From Streptomyces sp. WAC05374 (GTDB lineage: Bacteria; Actinomycetota; Actinomycetes; Streptomycetales; Streptomycetaceae): a DNA stretch of 64,000 bases. Under the pieces are notes generated by a model. It was given only the letters and a program-made list of their open reading frames with translations. It did not search any database and was not told where the DNA came from. The stretch lies in NCBI RefSeq assembly GCF_004353505.1, contig NZ_SMNQ01000003.1, forward strand, positions 186,001 through 250,000, in the 5' to 3' direction. This document shows positions 34,873 through 44,015 of the stretch, piece after piece. The position numbers and the translations under genes were made by a program. Positions within the stretch are counted from its first letter, which is position 1. Every line of letters begins with the position of its first letter.

Positions 34873-36180
34873 TCAGCCGATGAGGACCACGTCCAGTTCG
34901 CCGCCCGGCTCCACCGCGGTGGTGTCCTCGGGGACGACGAGCAGGGCGTCCGCGTGCGCCAGGGCGGCGATCAGGTGGGACCCCGCACCGCCCACGGGGG
35001 TGACCGTCCCGGCCTCCGCGTCGTACCTGCCGCGCAGGAACTGGCGCTTGCCGGCCGGCGAGGACAGCGGCTTGTCGGCGGCCAGGACGGCACGCACGCG
35101 GGGCCGCTGGGTGTCCGGAACGTCCTTCAGGCCCATCAGGGCGCGGATCGCCGGCCGGACGAACAGCTCGAAGGAGACGTAGGAGGAAACCGGGTTGCCG
35201 GGGAGGGCCAGCAGCGGGGTGTGGTCGGGGCCGATGGAGCCGAAGCCCTGCGGCTTGCCCGGCTGCATGGCGAGCTTGCGGAAGTCGATGCCGCTGCCCG
35301 GCTCGTCCTCGTCGCCCACCGAGGACAGGGCCTCCTTGACGACGTCGTACGCCCCGACGCTCACCCCGCCGGTGGTGACCAGCAGGTCGGCGCGGATGAG
35401 CTGGTCCTCGATGGCGGCGCGCAGCGTGGTGGCGTCGTCGGTGACGGCGCCGACGCGGTAGGCGATGGCCCCCGCGTCCCGCGCCGCGGCGGCCAGCGCG
35501 AAGCTGTTGGAGTCGTAGATCCGCCCGGCGCCCAGGTCCTCGCCGGGCTGGACCAGCTCGCTGCCGGTGGAGATCACGACCACGCGCGGGCGGGGACGCA
35601 CCCGCACGGTGCCGCGTCCGATGGCGGCGAGCAGTCCGATCTGCGGCGGGCCGAGGACGGTGCCGGCCTCCAGGGCCAGGTCGCCGGCCTGGACGTCGCT
35701 GCCACGCGCGCGTACGTGGGCGCGGGCCTCGGCCGGGCGGTGGACGCGGACCTCGCCGGTGGCGCCCTCGGGCGCGGCGCTCGCGGCCCGCATCCCGGTG
35801 GCGGGCGCGCCGCCGGTGCCGCCGTCGGTCCACTCGACCGGAACGACGGCCTCGGCGCCGGGCGGCAGCGGAGCGCCGGTCATGATGCGGGCGGCCTGGC
35901 CGGGGCCGACGGTGGGCAGCCCCTCGCTGCCCGCCGCCACGTCGCCGATGACCGTGAGCACCGCCGGGAATTCCTCGGTGGCGCCGGTGACGTCGGCGAC
36001 CCGTACCGCGTACCCGTCCATGGAGCTGTTGTCGAAGGGCGGCAGGGCGACGGGCACCATGACGTCCTCGACCAGGACACAGCCCTGGGCGTCGGGCAGC
36101 GGCAGCTCGATCGGGTCGAGCGGGTGGACAGCCTGGAGGATGTCCTCCAGGTGCTCGTCCACCGACCAGGTCGTCCTCAC
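34873..36180 (-). CDS. glp: Gephyrin/MoeA-like protein, probable Glp
   Basis: 435-residue MoeA-family protein. Domain features are MPVALPPFDNSSMDGYAVR-type MoeA N-terminal block (about residues 43-60), IMTGAPLPPGAEAVVPVE near 93-110, the MPT-binding core with VVISTGSELVQPGEDL and YDSNS near 200-225, LLVTTGGVSVGAYD near 269-282 and a C-terminal beta domain. By gene order (5-FTHF ligase, galU, this gene, rimJ, glpR/sepX) it matches corynebacterial Glp, which binds FtsZ and GlpR, rather than a purely biosynthetic MoeA. Both roles remain possible because moaC and mog are adjacent. GTG at 36180 overlaps the galU stop as GTGA. Confidence 0.9.
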   Translation of the reverse strand: MRTTWSVDEHLEDILQAVHPLDPIELPLPDAQGCVLVEDVMVPVALPPFDNSSMDGYAVRVADVTGATEEFPAVLTVIGDVAAGSEGLPTVGPGQAARIMTGAPLPPGAEAVVPVEWTDGGTGGAPATGMRAASAAPEGATGEVRVHRPAEARAHVRARGSDVQAGDLALEAGTVLGPPQIGLLAAIGRGTVRVRPRPRVVVISTGSELVQPGEDLGAGRIYDSNSFALAAAARDAGAIAYRVGAVTDDATTLRAAIEDQLIRADLLVTTGGVSVGAYDVVKEALSSVGDEDEPGSGIDFRKLAMQPGKPQGFGSIGPDHTPLLALPGNPVSSYVSFELFVRPAIRALMGLKDVPDTQRPRVRAVLAADKPLSSPAGKRQFLRGRYDAEAGTVTPVGGAGSHLIAALAHADALLVVPEDTTAVEPGGELDVVLIG

Positions 36181-37088
36181 AGTGCTTGCATCTCCTCGGT
36201 GACGTAACCGCGCAGCCAGGTCCGGAAGTCCGGTCCCAGATCCTCACGTTCGCACGCGAGTCTGACAATGGCCCGCAGGTAGTCGCCGCGGTCGCCGGTG
36301 TCATAGCGGCGGCCCTTGAAGACGACGCCGTGCACCGGGCCGCCCGCCGACTCGTCGGCGGCGAGCTTCTGGAGGGCGTCGGTGAGCTGGATCTCGCCGC
36401 CGCGGCCCGGCTCGGTCTGCCGCAGTATCCCGAAGACGGCGGGGTCGAGGACGTACCGGCCGATGATGGCGTAGTTGCTGGGCGCCTCGGACGCGTCGGG
36501 CTTCTCGACCAGGTTGGTCACCTTGACGACGTCGGCGTCCCCGGTGGGCTCGACCGCCGCGCAGCCGTAGAGGTGGATCTGGGACGGCTCGACCTCCATC
36601 AGCGCGACGACGCTGCCGCCCTCGCGCTCCTGGATCTCGACCATGCGGGACAGCAGGGGGTCGCGCGGGTCGATCAGGTCGTCGCCGAGGAGGACGGCGA
36701 AGGGCTCGTCGCCCACGTGCGGGGCGGCGCACAGGACGGCGTGGCCGAGGCCGCGCGGGTCGCCCTGGCGGACGTAGTGCATGGTGGCCAGGTCGCTGGA
36801 CTCCTGGACCTTGGCGAGGCGTTCCTGGTCGCCCTTCTTGATGAGGGCCTCTTCGAGCTCGTAGTTGCGGTCGAAGTGGTCCTCGAGCGGCCGCTTGTTG
36901 CGGCCTGTGATCATCAGCACGTCGGAGAGCCCGGCCCCCACGGCCTCCTCGACCACGTACTGGATGGCGGGCTTGTCGACCACAGGCAGCATCTCTTTGG
37001 GAGTGGCTTTCGTGGCCGGCAGGAACCTGGTGCCGAGGCCGGCGGCGGGGATGACAGCCTTGCTGATCCTGGGGTGCGACTGAGTCAT
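36177..37088 (-). CDS. galU: UTP-glucose-1-phosphate uridylyltransferase
   Basis: 303-residue nucleotidyltransferase that makes UDP-glucose for wall glycans and trehalose. The nucleotide-binding signature GLGTRFLPATKATPKEMLPVVDKP is at about residues 17-40, followed by GDDLID (metal site) near 134-139 and VEKP near 195-198. ATG at 37088 is chosen over one four codons upstream because MTQSHPRISK is the usual N-terminus. It leads a unit with glp by four-base overlap and is divergent from the cyclo-ligase gene. Confidence 0.95.
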   Translation of the reverse strand: MTQSHPRISKAVIPAAGLGTRFLPATKATPKEMLPVVDKPAIQYVVEEAVGAGLSDVLMITGRNKRPLEDHFDRNYELEEALIKKGDQERLAKVQESSDLATMHYVRQGDPRGLGHAVLCAAPHVGDEPFAVLLGDDLIDPRDPLLSRMVEIQEREGGSVVALMEVEPSQIHLYGCAAVEPTGDADVVKVTNLVEKPDASEAPSNYAIIGRYVLDPAVFGILRQTEPGRGGEIQLTDALQKLAADESAGGPVHGVVFKGRRYDTGDRGDYLRAIVRLACEREDLGPDFRTWLRGYVTEEMQAL

Positions 37089-37195
37089 GCGGAGCACCAT
37101 ATCTGTTCGGTAAGGGACGGAAGATTAGCTTCCGTTTAACTTCGTTCGCCTATAGCCACATACGAGAGGTTTGCGAGGCCATCTTGATCGGCGAC

Positions 37196-37777
37196 ATGTC
37201 CGAAAAGGCCGTTCTGCGGCGCCAACTGCTCGCCGCTCGTGCCCTTCTGAGCAAGGAGGACGTCCAGAACGCCGCCGCGGTTCTCGCGGAGGGCGCCCTG
37301 AATCTTCCCGAGCTCCGGCGGGCCCGGACGGTCGCCGCCTACGTCTCGGTCGGCAGCGAGCCCGGCACCCGCGCCCTGCTCGACGCGCTGCGCGAGCGGG
37401 GCGTGCGCGTCCTGCTGCCGGTCCTGCTGGAGGACAACGACCTGGACTGGGCGGCCTACGAGGGCGCCGAGCGGCTCGTACGGGCCCGGCGCGGCCTTCT
37501 GGAGCCCGCGGGGCCCCGGCTGGGCCCCGAGGCCGTCCTGGAGGCCGGCACGGTCCTCCTGCCCGGCCTGGCGGTGGACGCGCGGGGGATGCGCCTGGGA
37601 CGGGGAGGCGGCTCGTACGACCGCGTCCTCGCCCGGATCGCCCGGGGCGGCCACGACCCCGCCCTGGTGGTGCTGCTCTACGCGAACGAGGTGGTCGAGC
37701 GGGTCCCGGAGGAACCGCACGACCACCCCGTGCACGCGGTGGTGACCCCGGAGGTCACCCTCCGCTTCAGGGCCTGA
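37196..37777 (+). CDS. 5-formyltetrahydrofolate cyclo-ligase
   Basis: 193-residue ATP-dependent enzyme that converts 5-formyl-THF to 5,10-methenyl-THF. It shows KAVLRRQLLAARALLS at the N-terminus, the folate/ATP region with LLPGLAVDARGMRLGRGGGSYDR (about residues 124-146, the G-R-G-G-G-Y-D-R signature) and the C-terminal HDHPVHAVVTPE. ATG at 37196 is chosen; a TTG four codons upstream is possible. The gene marks the start of the conserved galU-glp-sepX neighbourhood. Confidence 0.92.
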   Translation: MSEKAVLRRQLLAARALLSKEDVQNAAAVLAEGALNLPELRRARTVAAYVSVGSEPGTRALLDALRERGVRVLLPVLLEDNDLDWAAYEGAERLVRARRGLLEPAGPRLGPEAVLEAGTVLLPGLAVDARGMRLGRGGGSYDRVLARIARGGHDPALVVLLYANEVVERVPEEPHDHPVHAVVTPEVTLRFRA

Positions 37778-37798
37778 GGGCCGTCACGCCCCGTCCCG

Positions 37799-37820
37799 CA
37801 CGCCGTGTCCCTACGGCGTG
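37799..37820 (-). terminator. Hairpin at the end of the penicillin acylase gene
   Basis: An 8-bp stem with six-base loop overlaps the stop codon of the minus-strand gene, between two convergent genes. Confidence 0.5.
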
Positions 37821-40630
37821 AGGACGAGCGTGTCCTCGGTCCTGGCGTCGACCGCCTGCTTGCCGTACGCCCAGTCGATCAGCTCGCCCTTGGCCCACTT
37901 GTCCGTTTGGTCGGTGTAGTGCGAGCTGTAGGCGTGCCCCGAGGCGCCGGTCAGGTTGATCCAGCGGGACTTGTCCCAGTCGCCCACGTTCACCACCATC
38001 CGCATCGAGGGCACCCAGACGACGCCGTACCCGCCGGCCGCGTTCCAGCCGGTGGCGTTGACCGCCGCCTCGCCGCCGGACAGGTTCCACGGGCCCCGGT
38101 TGAGCAGGAACTGGACGGCGCCCGGCCCCTCGGTACCGAGGGTCTGGTTCTTCAGGGTGAGCTGGTGCAGCCGGCCCCAGCTCCAGCTATTGACGTCCTT
38201 GCCGAGCTTGGCGGTCAGCTCCCAGCGGGCGTCCACCATGGCGCGCTTGAGCAGCTCGTCCCGGGTGTCCGTGCCGGCGCGGTACGTGCGGTTGGGGGCG
38301 GACGCCCACCACTCGTTCTTCTCGTCCTTCAGGATGCGGCGGACCACCTCGTACCAGCGGTCGCCGCCGTCCGGCTGGGCCGACTCCGCGTCCCGCTGCC
38401 CGCACTCCCGGACCAGCCGGTTCTGCTCGTCCACGGGTCCGGTGGAGTCGGCCGGGCGGACGTTGAGGCACTCGCCCTTGACCCGCAGCTCCTTGGGCAG
38501 CTTGTTGCCGAAGGCCAGCTTGAGGACGTGCCGCCACACGCCGTTGAAGTAGGCGGCCGCCCCGGAGTCCGCGTCCTGGGTGTAGTCCCAGCCCTCGAGG
38601 AGCTTCTGCGCCTCACGGACGTGCGGGTCCGAGATGTCGATCTTCAGCAGGTAGGGCGTCAGCAGCTTGGCGATCTCGCTGCTGTTGTCCATCTGCATGG
38701 TGCGCATGTCCTCGGTCGAGACCTTGGCCCCGTCCTTGGTCTTGGACTCGATGAGGTCGTTGATGCGCTGGCTGCGCGAGCCGTAGCCCCAGTCCTCGGT
38801 CAGGGCGTAGGGGTACTTCTCCGCGTCGATGACGGCCTGGTTCGCGGTCACGATGTAGCCGCGCTCCGGGTTCTCCTCGTAGGGCAGCTCGTCGAACGGG
38901 ACGAACTTCTTCTTCCAGGTGTACTTCGGGTCCCAGCCCGGCGCCGGCATGGTGCCGTCGTGGCCCTTCTGGCGGACCGGGATCTTGCCGGGGGCCTGGT
39001 AGCCGATGGTGCCCTCGGCGCCCTTGGCGTCGGCGTAGATCAGGTTCTGGGAGGGCACCTCGAAGTCGCGGGCGGCCTCACGGAACTGCTTGAAGTCGGT
39101 GGCGCGGTTCAGCTTGAACACGGCGTCCATGGACTTGCCCGGGTCCAGGGCGGTCCAGCGCAGCGCCACCGCGTAGCCGTCGCCGCGGTCCGGCGCCAGG
39201 TTGTCGACGGGAGCCTCGTCGCCGACCTTCTCCAGCTCGTTGCTGCGGTCGGAGACCAGGGGGCCGTTGTTCGTCGTGCGGACGGTGATTTTCCTGGGCT
39301 CGCCGCCGGCGATCTTGATGATCTCTTCGCGGGTGACGAAGGGCCGCTCCTTGCCGGCGAACAGGTAGCCGCTGTCGGTGACCTTCTCCAGGTACAGGTC
39401 GCTGACGTCCGCGCCCAGGTTGGTGAAGCCCCAGGCGATGTCCTGGTTGTGCCCGATTATCACGCCGGGCATCCCGGCGAAGGTGTAGCCGGCCACGTCG
39501 TAACGGCACTTGTCCGACACCGAGCGGCAGTGCAGGCCCATCTGGTACCAGAGCGAGGGGAGCTGGGGCGCCAGGTGCGGGTCGTTGGCGAGCAGCGGCT
39601 TGCCGGTGGTCGTGTACTTGCCCGAGACGACCCATGAGTTGGAGCCGATGCCGTTGCCGTTGGGGCCGAGCAGGGCGGGGATCTTCTCCAGGGAGGCGGA
39701 CAGCGCGGAGAGCTGGGACTGGAGGCCCTGCGTGGCGCCCTGAGGGCTGCCCTGGGCGCCGTCCGAGCCGCCCGTGCCGGTGCCGGTACCCGTCCCCGAG
39801 CCCGTGTCCGTACCCGCGTCCAGGCCGCTGCCCGTCCCGGCGTCCTCGCTGCCGCCCTCGGCGGAGGGGTCGAACTTCCCGGTGGCCCCGTCGACGCCGC
39901 CCTTGTCGACGATCGGGCGGTGCAGGTCGTACGGGTACGGCGGGTAGAGGTCCTGGATCTGCTTCTCGCTGAGCCTGGTGGTCATCAGCGAACGGTCGAT
40001 CTCCTCCTGCATGTTGCCGCGCAGGTCCCAGGCCATGGCCTTGAGCCAGGCCACCGAGTCGACCGGCGTCCACGGCTCGATGGAGTAGTCGTTGCTGAAG
40101 GCCAGGGCGGCGTACTCGACCGAGATGTCACGCCCCTCCTTGCCCTTCAGGTAGGCGTTGACGCCGTCCGCGTACGCCTGGAGGTTCTTCTTGGTGTCGG
40201 GCGACAGGAGCTTGTCGTACTCCTCCTGTGCCACCCGGTGCCAGCCCAGGGTGCGCAGGAACGCGTCCGTGTCGACCTGTTCCCGGCCGAACATCTCCGA
40301 CAGCCGCCCGGCCGTCATGTGGCGGCGGACGTCCATCTCCCAGAACCGGTCCTGGGCCTGGACGTAGCCCTGGGCGCGGAACAGGTCCTCCTCGGTGGAG
40401 GCGTAGATCTGCGGGACGCCGTAGTCGTCCCGTTTGACGTCGACCGGGCCGGACAGCCCGTCGAGCTTCAAGGTGCCGGTGGTCTGCGGGAACGGGGCGC
40501 GCACGGTGCTGACGGTCCAGTAGGCGCCGTAACCGAGGCCCGCGACCAGCGCCAGCACCAGGGCGATCACGAGCAGACGGGCGCGTCGCCCCTTCTTCTT
40601 GGTGGAAGCGGCGGTGGTGTTGGCGGGCAT
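37811..40630 (-). CDS. Penicillin acylase family (Ntn-hydrolase) protein
   Basis: 939-residue exported Ntn-hydrolase precursor. A basic start and one membrane segment (about residues 14-36) anchor or export it. The alpha-chain region has VDVKRDDYGVPQIYASTEEDLFRAQGYVQAQDRFWEMD. A low-complexity Gly/Thr/Asp spacer (about residues 260-290) precedes the autoprocessing site GSNSW, where S332 would become the N-terminal nucleophile of the beta chain. The beta chain contains ANDPHLAPQLPSLWYQ and the terminal SGHAYSSHYTDQTDKW. Possible substrates are acyl-homoserine lactones, lipopeptides or beta-lactams. AAGGA precedes ATG at 40630. Confidence 0.92.
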   Translation of the reverse strand: MPANTTAASTKKKGRRARLLVIALVLALVAGLGYGAYWTVSTVRAPFPQTTGTLKLDGLSGPVDVKRDDYGVPQIYASTEEDLFRAQGYVQAQDRFWEMDVRRHMTAGRLSEMFGREQVDTDAFLRTLGWHRVAQEEYDKLLSPDTKKNLQAYADGVNAYLKGKEGRDISVEYAALAFSNDYSIEPWTPVDSVAWLKAMAWDLRGNMQEEIDRSLMTTRLSEKQIQDLYPPYPYDLHRPIVDKGGVDGATGKFDPSAEGGSEDAGTGSGLDAGTDTGSGTGTGTGTGGSDGAQGSPQGATQGLQSQLSALSASLEKIPALLGPNGNGIGSNSWVVSGKYTTTGKPLLANDPHLAPQLPSLWYQMGLHCRSVSDKCRYDVAGYTFAGMPGVIIGHNQDIAWGFTNLGADVSDLYLEKVTDSGYLFAGKERPFVTREEIIKIAGGEPRKITVRTTNNGPLVSDRSNELEKVGDEAPVDNLAPDRGDGYAVALRWTALDPGKSMDAVFKLNRATDFKQFREAARDFEVPSQNLIYADAKGAEGTIGYQAPGKIPVRQKGHDGTMPAPGWDPKYTWKKKFVPFDELPYEENPERGYIVTANQAVIDAEKYPYALTEDWGYGSRSQRINDLIESKTKDGAKVSTEDMRTMQMDNSSEIAKLLTPYLLKIDISDPHVREAQKLLEGWDYTQDADSGAAAYFNGVWRHVLKLAFGNKLPKELRVKGECLNVRPADSTGPVDEQNRLVRECGQRDAESAQPDGGDRWYEVVRRILKDEKNEWWASAPNRTYRAGTDTRDELLKRAMVDARWELTAKLGKDVNSWSWGRLHQLTLKNQTLGTEGPGAVQFLLNRGPWNLSGGEAAVNATGWNAAGGYGVVWVPSMRMVVNVGDWDKSRWINLTGASGHAYSSHYTDQTDKWAKGELIDWAYGKQAVDARTEDTLVLTP

Positions 40631-40821
40631 CGCTGTCCTTCGAGGCGCAGGCTGGTCCTGGAGTGCTGGAGCAACCATAGGCGCAGCGCCCGCCCGGCCC
40701 GGACGCGGTGTCAGTAAGGAGGGCTTTCCCGGGGACCCGGCAGGGGCGCCGCCCACCCCGGCCTGGCGTCAAGGACGCGTTAATGATTAGGTAAAGTAAC
40801 GAAGTACCGCAGCTCGGAACG

Positions 40822-42360
40822 ATGCGTCACGCATGCGAGGAAAGGGTCGGCCCACTGACTGTCCACCAGCTCAACGAACTCCTGCTCGTCTGCTCGCTCG
40901 TCCTGCTCGTCGCCGTCGCGGCGGTGCGGATCTCCTCGCGCAGCGGGCTCCCCAGCCTGCTCCTCTACCTGGGGATCGGCGTCGCCATCGGCCAGGACGG
41001 GATCGGCAACGTCCAGTTCGACAACGCCGAACTGACCCAAGTGATCGGCTATGCCGCGCTTGTGGTGATCCTGGCCGAGGGCGGCCTGGGAACGAAGTGG
41101 AAGGAGATCAAACCCGCGTTGCCCATGGCGGCCGTCCTGTCGACCGCCGGCGTCGCGGTGAGCGTGGGCATCACGGCCGCGGCCGCGCACTACTGGGTGG
41201 GCCTGGAGTGGCGGCAGGCACTGATCATCGGCGCGGTCGTCTCCTCCACGGACGCCGCCGCCGTCTTCTCCGTCCTGCGCAAGGTGCCCCTGCCGTCCCG
41301 GGTGACCGGCACCCTGGAGGCCGAGTCCGGCTTCAACGACGCCCCCGTCGTGATCCTGGTGGTGGCCTTCTCCACGGCCGGCCCGGTCGAGAGCTGGTAC
41401 ATGCTGCTGGGCACCATCGCCCTGGAGCTGGCCATCGGCGCGGCCATCGGACTGGCGGTGGGCTTCCTCGGCGCCTTCGGGCTGCGCCACGTCGCCCTGC
41501 CCGCCTCCGGCCTCTACCCGATCGCCGTGATGGCCATCGCGGTGGTCGCCTACGCGGCCGGCGCCATGGCGCACGGCAGCGGCTTCCTCGCGGTCTACCT
41601 GGCCTCCGTGGTGCTCGGCAACGCCAAGCTGCCGCACGCGCCCGCCAACCGGGGCTTCGCGGAGGGCCTGGGCTGGCTCGCCCAGATCGGCATGTTCGTC
41701 CTGCTCGGCCTGCTGGTGACCCCGCACGAGCTGGTCGACGACTTCTGGCCGGCGGTCCTGGTCGGGCTGGTGCTGACGGCGGTCGCGCGGCCGCTGTCCG
41801 TCTTCATGAGCCTGCTGCCCTTCCGCGTCCCGTGGCAGGAGCAGGCCCTGATGTCCTGGGCCGGCCTGCGCGGCGCGGTGCCCATCATCCTGGCGACCAT
41901 CCCCATGGTCTCGGGAATCGAGGGCAGCGAGAAGGTCTTCAACATCGTCTTCGTGCTGGTCGTGGTCTACACCCTGGTACAGGGCCCGACCCTGCCCTGG
42001 CTGGCCAGGGCGCTGCGGCTGGGAGACCAGGCCGAGGCCGCCGACCTGGGCGTCGAATCGGCCCCCCTGGAGCGGCTGCGCGGGCACCTGCTGTCGGTGG
42101 CCGTCCCGCAGAAGTCCCGGATGCACGGCGTGGAGGTCGCGGAGCTGCGGCTGCCCCCGGGCGCGGCCGTCACCCTCGTCGTACGGGACGGCAAGAGCTT
42201 CGTACCGTCGCCGACGACCGTGCTGCGGCACGGCGACGAGCTGCTGGTGGTCGCCACGGACCCGGTCCGGGACGCCGCCGAGCGGCGGCTGCGGGCCGTG
42301 GCCCAGGGCGGCAAGCTGGCCGACTGGCTCGGTACGGGAGGCACCCGCGGCGGCACCTAG
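40822..42360 (+). CDS. K+/H+ antiporter, NhaP2-like CPA1 with RCK_C domain
   Basis: 512-residue cation/proton antiporter. About twelve membrane helices fill residues 12-395; the ion site GFNDAPVVIL of CPA1 exchangers is near residues 171-180, after VVSSTDAAAVFS. The cytosolic tail from about 420 is an RCK_C/TrkA_C domain, which in this family senses cyclic-di-AMP or nucleotides. ATG at 40822 is given, but GAGGAAAGG at 40837-40845 is an excellent ribosome site inside the frame and the homology begins LTVHQLNELLL, so a non-ATG start (CTG at 40855) is quite possible. It is divergent from the penicillin acylase gene. Confidence 0.9.
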   Translation: MRHACEERVGPLTVHQLNELLLVCSLVLLVAVAAVRISSRSGLPSLLLYLGIGVAIGQDGIGNVQFDNAELTQVIGYAALVVILAEGGLGTKWKEIKPALPMAAVLSTAGVAVSVGITAAAAHYWVGLEWRQALIIGAVVSSTDAAAVFSVLRKVPLPSRVTGTLEAESGFNDAPVVILVVAFSTAGPVESWYMLLGTIALELAIGAAIGLAVGFLGAFGLRHVALPASGLYPIAVMAIAVVAYAAGAMAHGSGFLAVYLASVVLGNAKLPHAPANRGFAEGLGWLAQIGMFVLLGLLVTPHELVDDFWPAVLVGLVLTAVARPLSVFMSLLPFRVPWQEQALMSWAGLRGAVPIILATIPMVSGIEGSEKVFNIVFVLVVVYTLVQGPTLPWLARALRLGDQAEAADLGVESAPLERLRGHLLSVAVPQKSRMHGVEVAELRLPPGAAVTLVVRDGKSFVPSPTTVLRHGDELLVVATDPVRDAAERRLRAVAQGGKLADWLGTGGTRGGT

Positions 42361-42651
42361 GGGCGGGGCCCGGCGGGACAGCCCTCGGTTCCAGGGTGAA
42401 CATTCGGTTGATCGGAGGTGCCACCTTGCCCGTATCGGCAATTTCACAGGCGCCACGGGCGCTCGCCCCTGTACCATGAAGGCACACTGATCGACCAACT
42501 CTGCCTGACGCAGAGCTGGCGCGACCGTATGGCGGCCGTGACACCCCGGTTCAGGGGTCCGGTATCTACCGCAGTTCCGCGCAAGAGGACAGCTCTCGGC
42601 GGCTCCCGACACCCAGGGGAGCGCTACCAGGCGGCAGAAAGGCCAAGGGCC
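42361..42651 (+). other. Long leader upstream of the MFS gene
   Basis: 290 bp without a convincing gene. TACCAT at 42472-42477 could be a -10, followed by a tiny MKAH open frame (42476-42490) and a CTCTGC/GCAGAG hairpin (42498-42514). No known riboswitch is recognised. Confidence 0.4.
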
Positions 42652-43947
42652 GTGCCCTCCGCTGTCAACACAGCCACGGTCGCCACCTCTGACGCTGCCA
42701 AGCGTCCTGGATACGGGCAGCTCCTGCGCACCCCGGGAGCATGGACGTTCCTGCTGCCCGGATTCGCGGCGCGGCAGCCCTTCGCGATGCTGACCATCGG
42801 CATCGTCCTGCTGGTGCAGCACACCACCGGTTCGTACGGCAGCGCCGGCGCCGTCGCCGCGTTCACCGGCGTCTCGATGGCTCTCTTCGCACCGCAGAGC
42901 GGCAAGCTCGCCGACCGCTTCGGCCAGCGCGCCGTGCTGATCCCCGGCGTCCTCGTGCACACCGTGTCGGTGTCGGCCCTGACGGCGCTGGCGCTGGCGG
43001 ACGCCCCCCTGTGGGCGCTGTTCGTGGCGGCGGTGCCGACCGGCGCCTCCGTGCCACAGGTCGGCCCCATGGTGCGCTCCCGCTGGGCGGCCAAGCTGGA
43101 AGGCTCCCCGCTGATGTCGACGGCGGCGGCCTTCGAGTCCGTCACGGACGAGTTCACCTTCGTCGTGGGCCCCGTCCTCGCCACCGCGCTGTGCACCGGC
43201 GTCCACCCCGCCGCCGGTCTGATCGCCGAGGCGGCGCTCACCCTGGCCGGCGGCCTGCTCTTCGCCGCCCAGCGCCGTACGCAGCCCGCCCACGGCCTGG
43301 CGTCCGCCCACGCGCGCGTGGAGCACACCTCCGCCCTGTCCGTGCCGGGCGTCCGGGTCCTGGCCGTGGCCTTCCTGGGCATCGGCTCCGTCTTCGGCGG
43401 CATGCAGGTCTCGCTGACCGCGTTCACCGAGTCGATCGGGCAGCCGGGCATGAACGGCGTGCTGTACGGGCTCTTCGCCGCGGGCAACATGCTGGCCGGT
43501 ATCGCGGTCGGCGCCATCGCCTGGAAGACCGGCCCCCGGCGCCGCCTGATCCTCGGGTACGCCGGCCTGACCGTGGCCGCCTCGCTGCTGTGGTCCGCGC
43601 ACTCCGTGGTGCTGCTCGGCGCGCTCGGCCTGATCGTGGGCCTGTGCATCGCCCCCGCGCTGATCACCGGCTACACGCTGGTCGAGACCCTGGTGCCGGC
43701 GTCCGCCCGCACCGAGGCCTTCACCTGGCTGACCGGCGCCGTGGCCCTGGGCCAGGCGGCCGCCGTGACGGTGGCCGGACGGCTCGCGGACGGGTACGGC
43801 CCGAGCGCCGGTTTCCTGGTCCCGCTGGGCGGTACGGCCCTGGCGCTGGCCACCCTGCTGGCGCTCCGGTCCCGCCTCCTGCCCCGTCCGGCGACCCGGA
43901 CCGTGGCACGTGGCGTCGGTCACCGCGTGCCGGTGACGGTGGACTGA
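42652..43947 (+). CDS. MFS transporter
   Basis: 431-residue major facilitator superfamily permease with about twelve hydrophobic helices and the loop 2-3 signature seen as GKLADRFGQRAVLIPG (about residues 84-99). The start region GYGQLLRTPGAWTFLLPGFAARQPFAM is typical of a subgroup common in Streptomyces. GTG at 42652 has AAAGG upstream. The substrate is unknown. It follows a long untranslated leader, so post-transcriptional control is possible. Confidence 0.88.
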   Translation: MPSAVNTATVATSDAAKRPGYGQLLRTPGAWTFLLPGFAARQPFAMLTIGIVLLVQHTTGSYGSAGAVAAFTGVSMALFAPQSGKLADRFGQRAVLIPGVLVHTVSVSALTALALADAPLWALFVAAVPTGASVPQVGPMVRSRWAAKLEGSPLMSTAAAFESVTDEFTFVVGPVLATALCTGVHPAAGLIAEAALTLAGGLLFAAQRRTQPAHGLASAHARVEHTSALSVPGVRVLAVAFLGIGSVFGGMQVSLTAFTESIGQPGMNGVLYGLFAAGNMLAGIAVGAIAWKTGPRRRLILGYAGLTVAASLLWSAHSVVLLGALGLIVGLCIAPALITGYTLVETLVPASARTEAFTWLTGAVALGQAAAVTVAGRLADGYGPSAGFLVPLGGTALALATLLALRSRLLPRPATRTVARGVGHRVPVTVD

Positions 43948-43977
43948 TCCCGCGGAATACGTCAGTATGGACTGTCG

Positions 43978-44004
43978 TTAGCACTCATCGAGTGAGAGTG
44001 CCAG
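43978..44004 (+). promoter_or_regulatory. CIRCE-like HrcA operator
   Basis: TTAGCACTC-N9-GAGTGCCAG; the HrcA operator CIRCE is TTAGCACTC-N9-GAGTGCTAA. The left arm matches at 9/9, the right at 7/9, and the 9-bp spacing is exact. It ends 11 bp before the zinc-ribbon gene start. Confidence 0.75.
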
Positions 44005-44015
44005 GAGGAAGACAA

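Noticed and set aside
40780..43923. Very long minus-strand open frame opposite the antiporter and MFS genes
   Set aside because: It is the GC-rich antisense shadow of two well-recognised genes; its translation is Gly/Gln/His/Arg-rich without domain signals.
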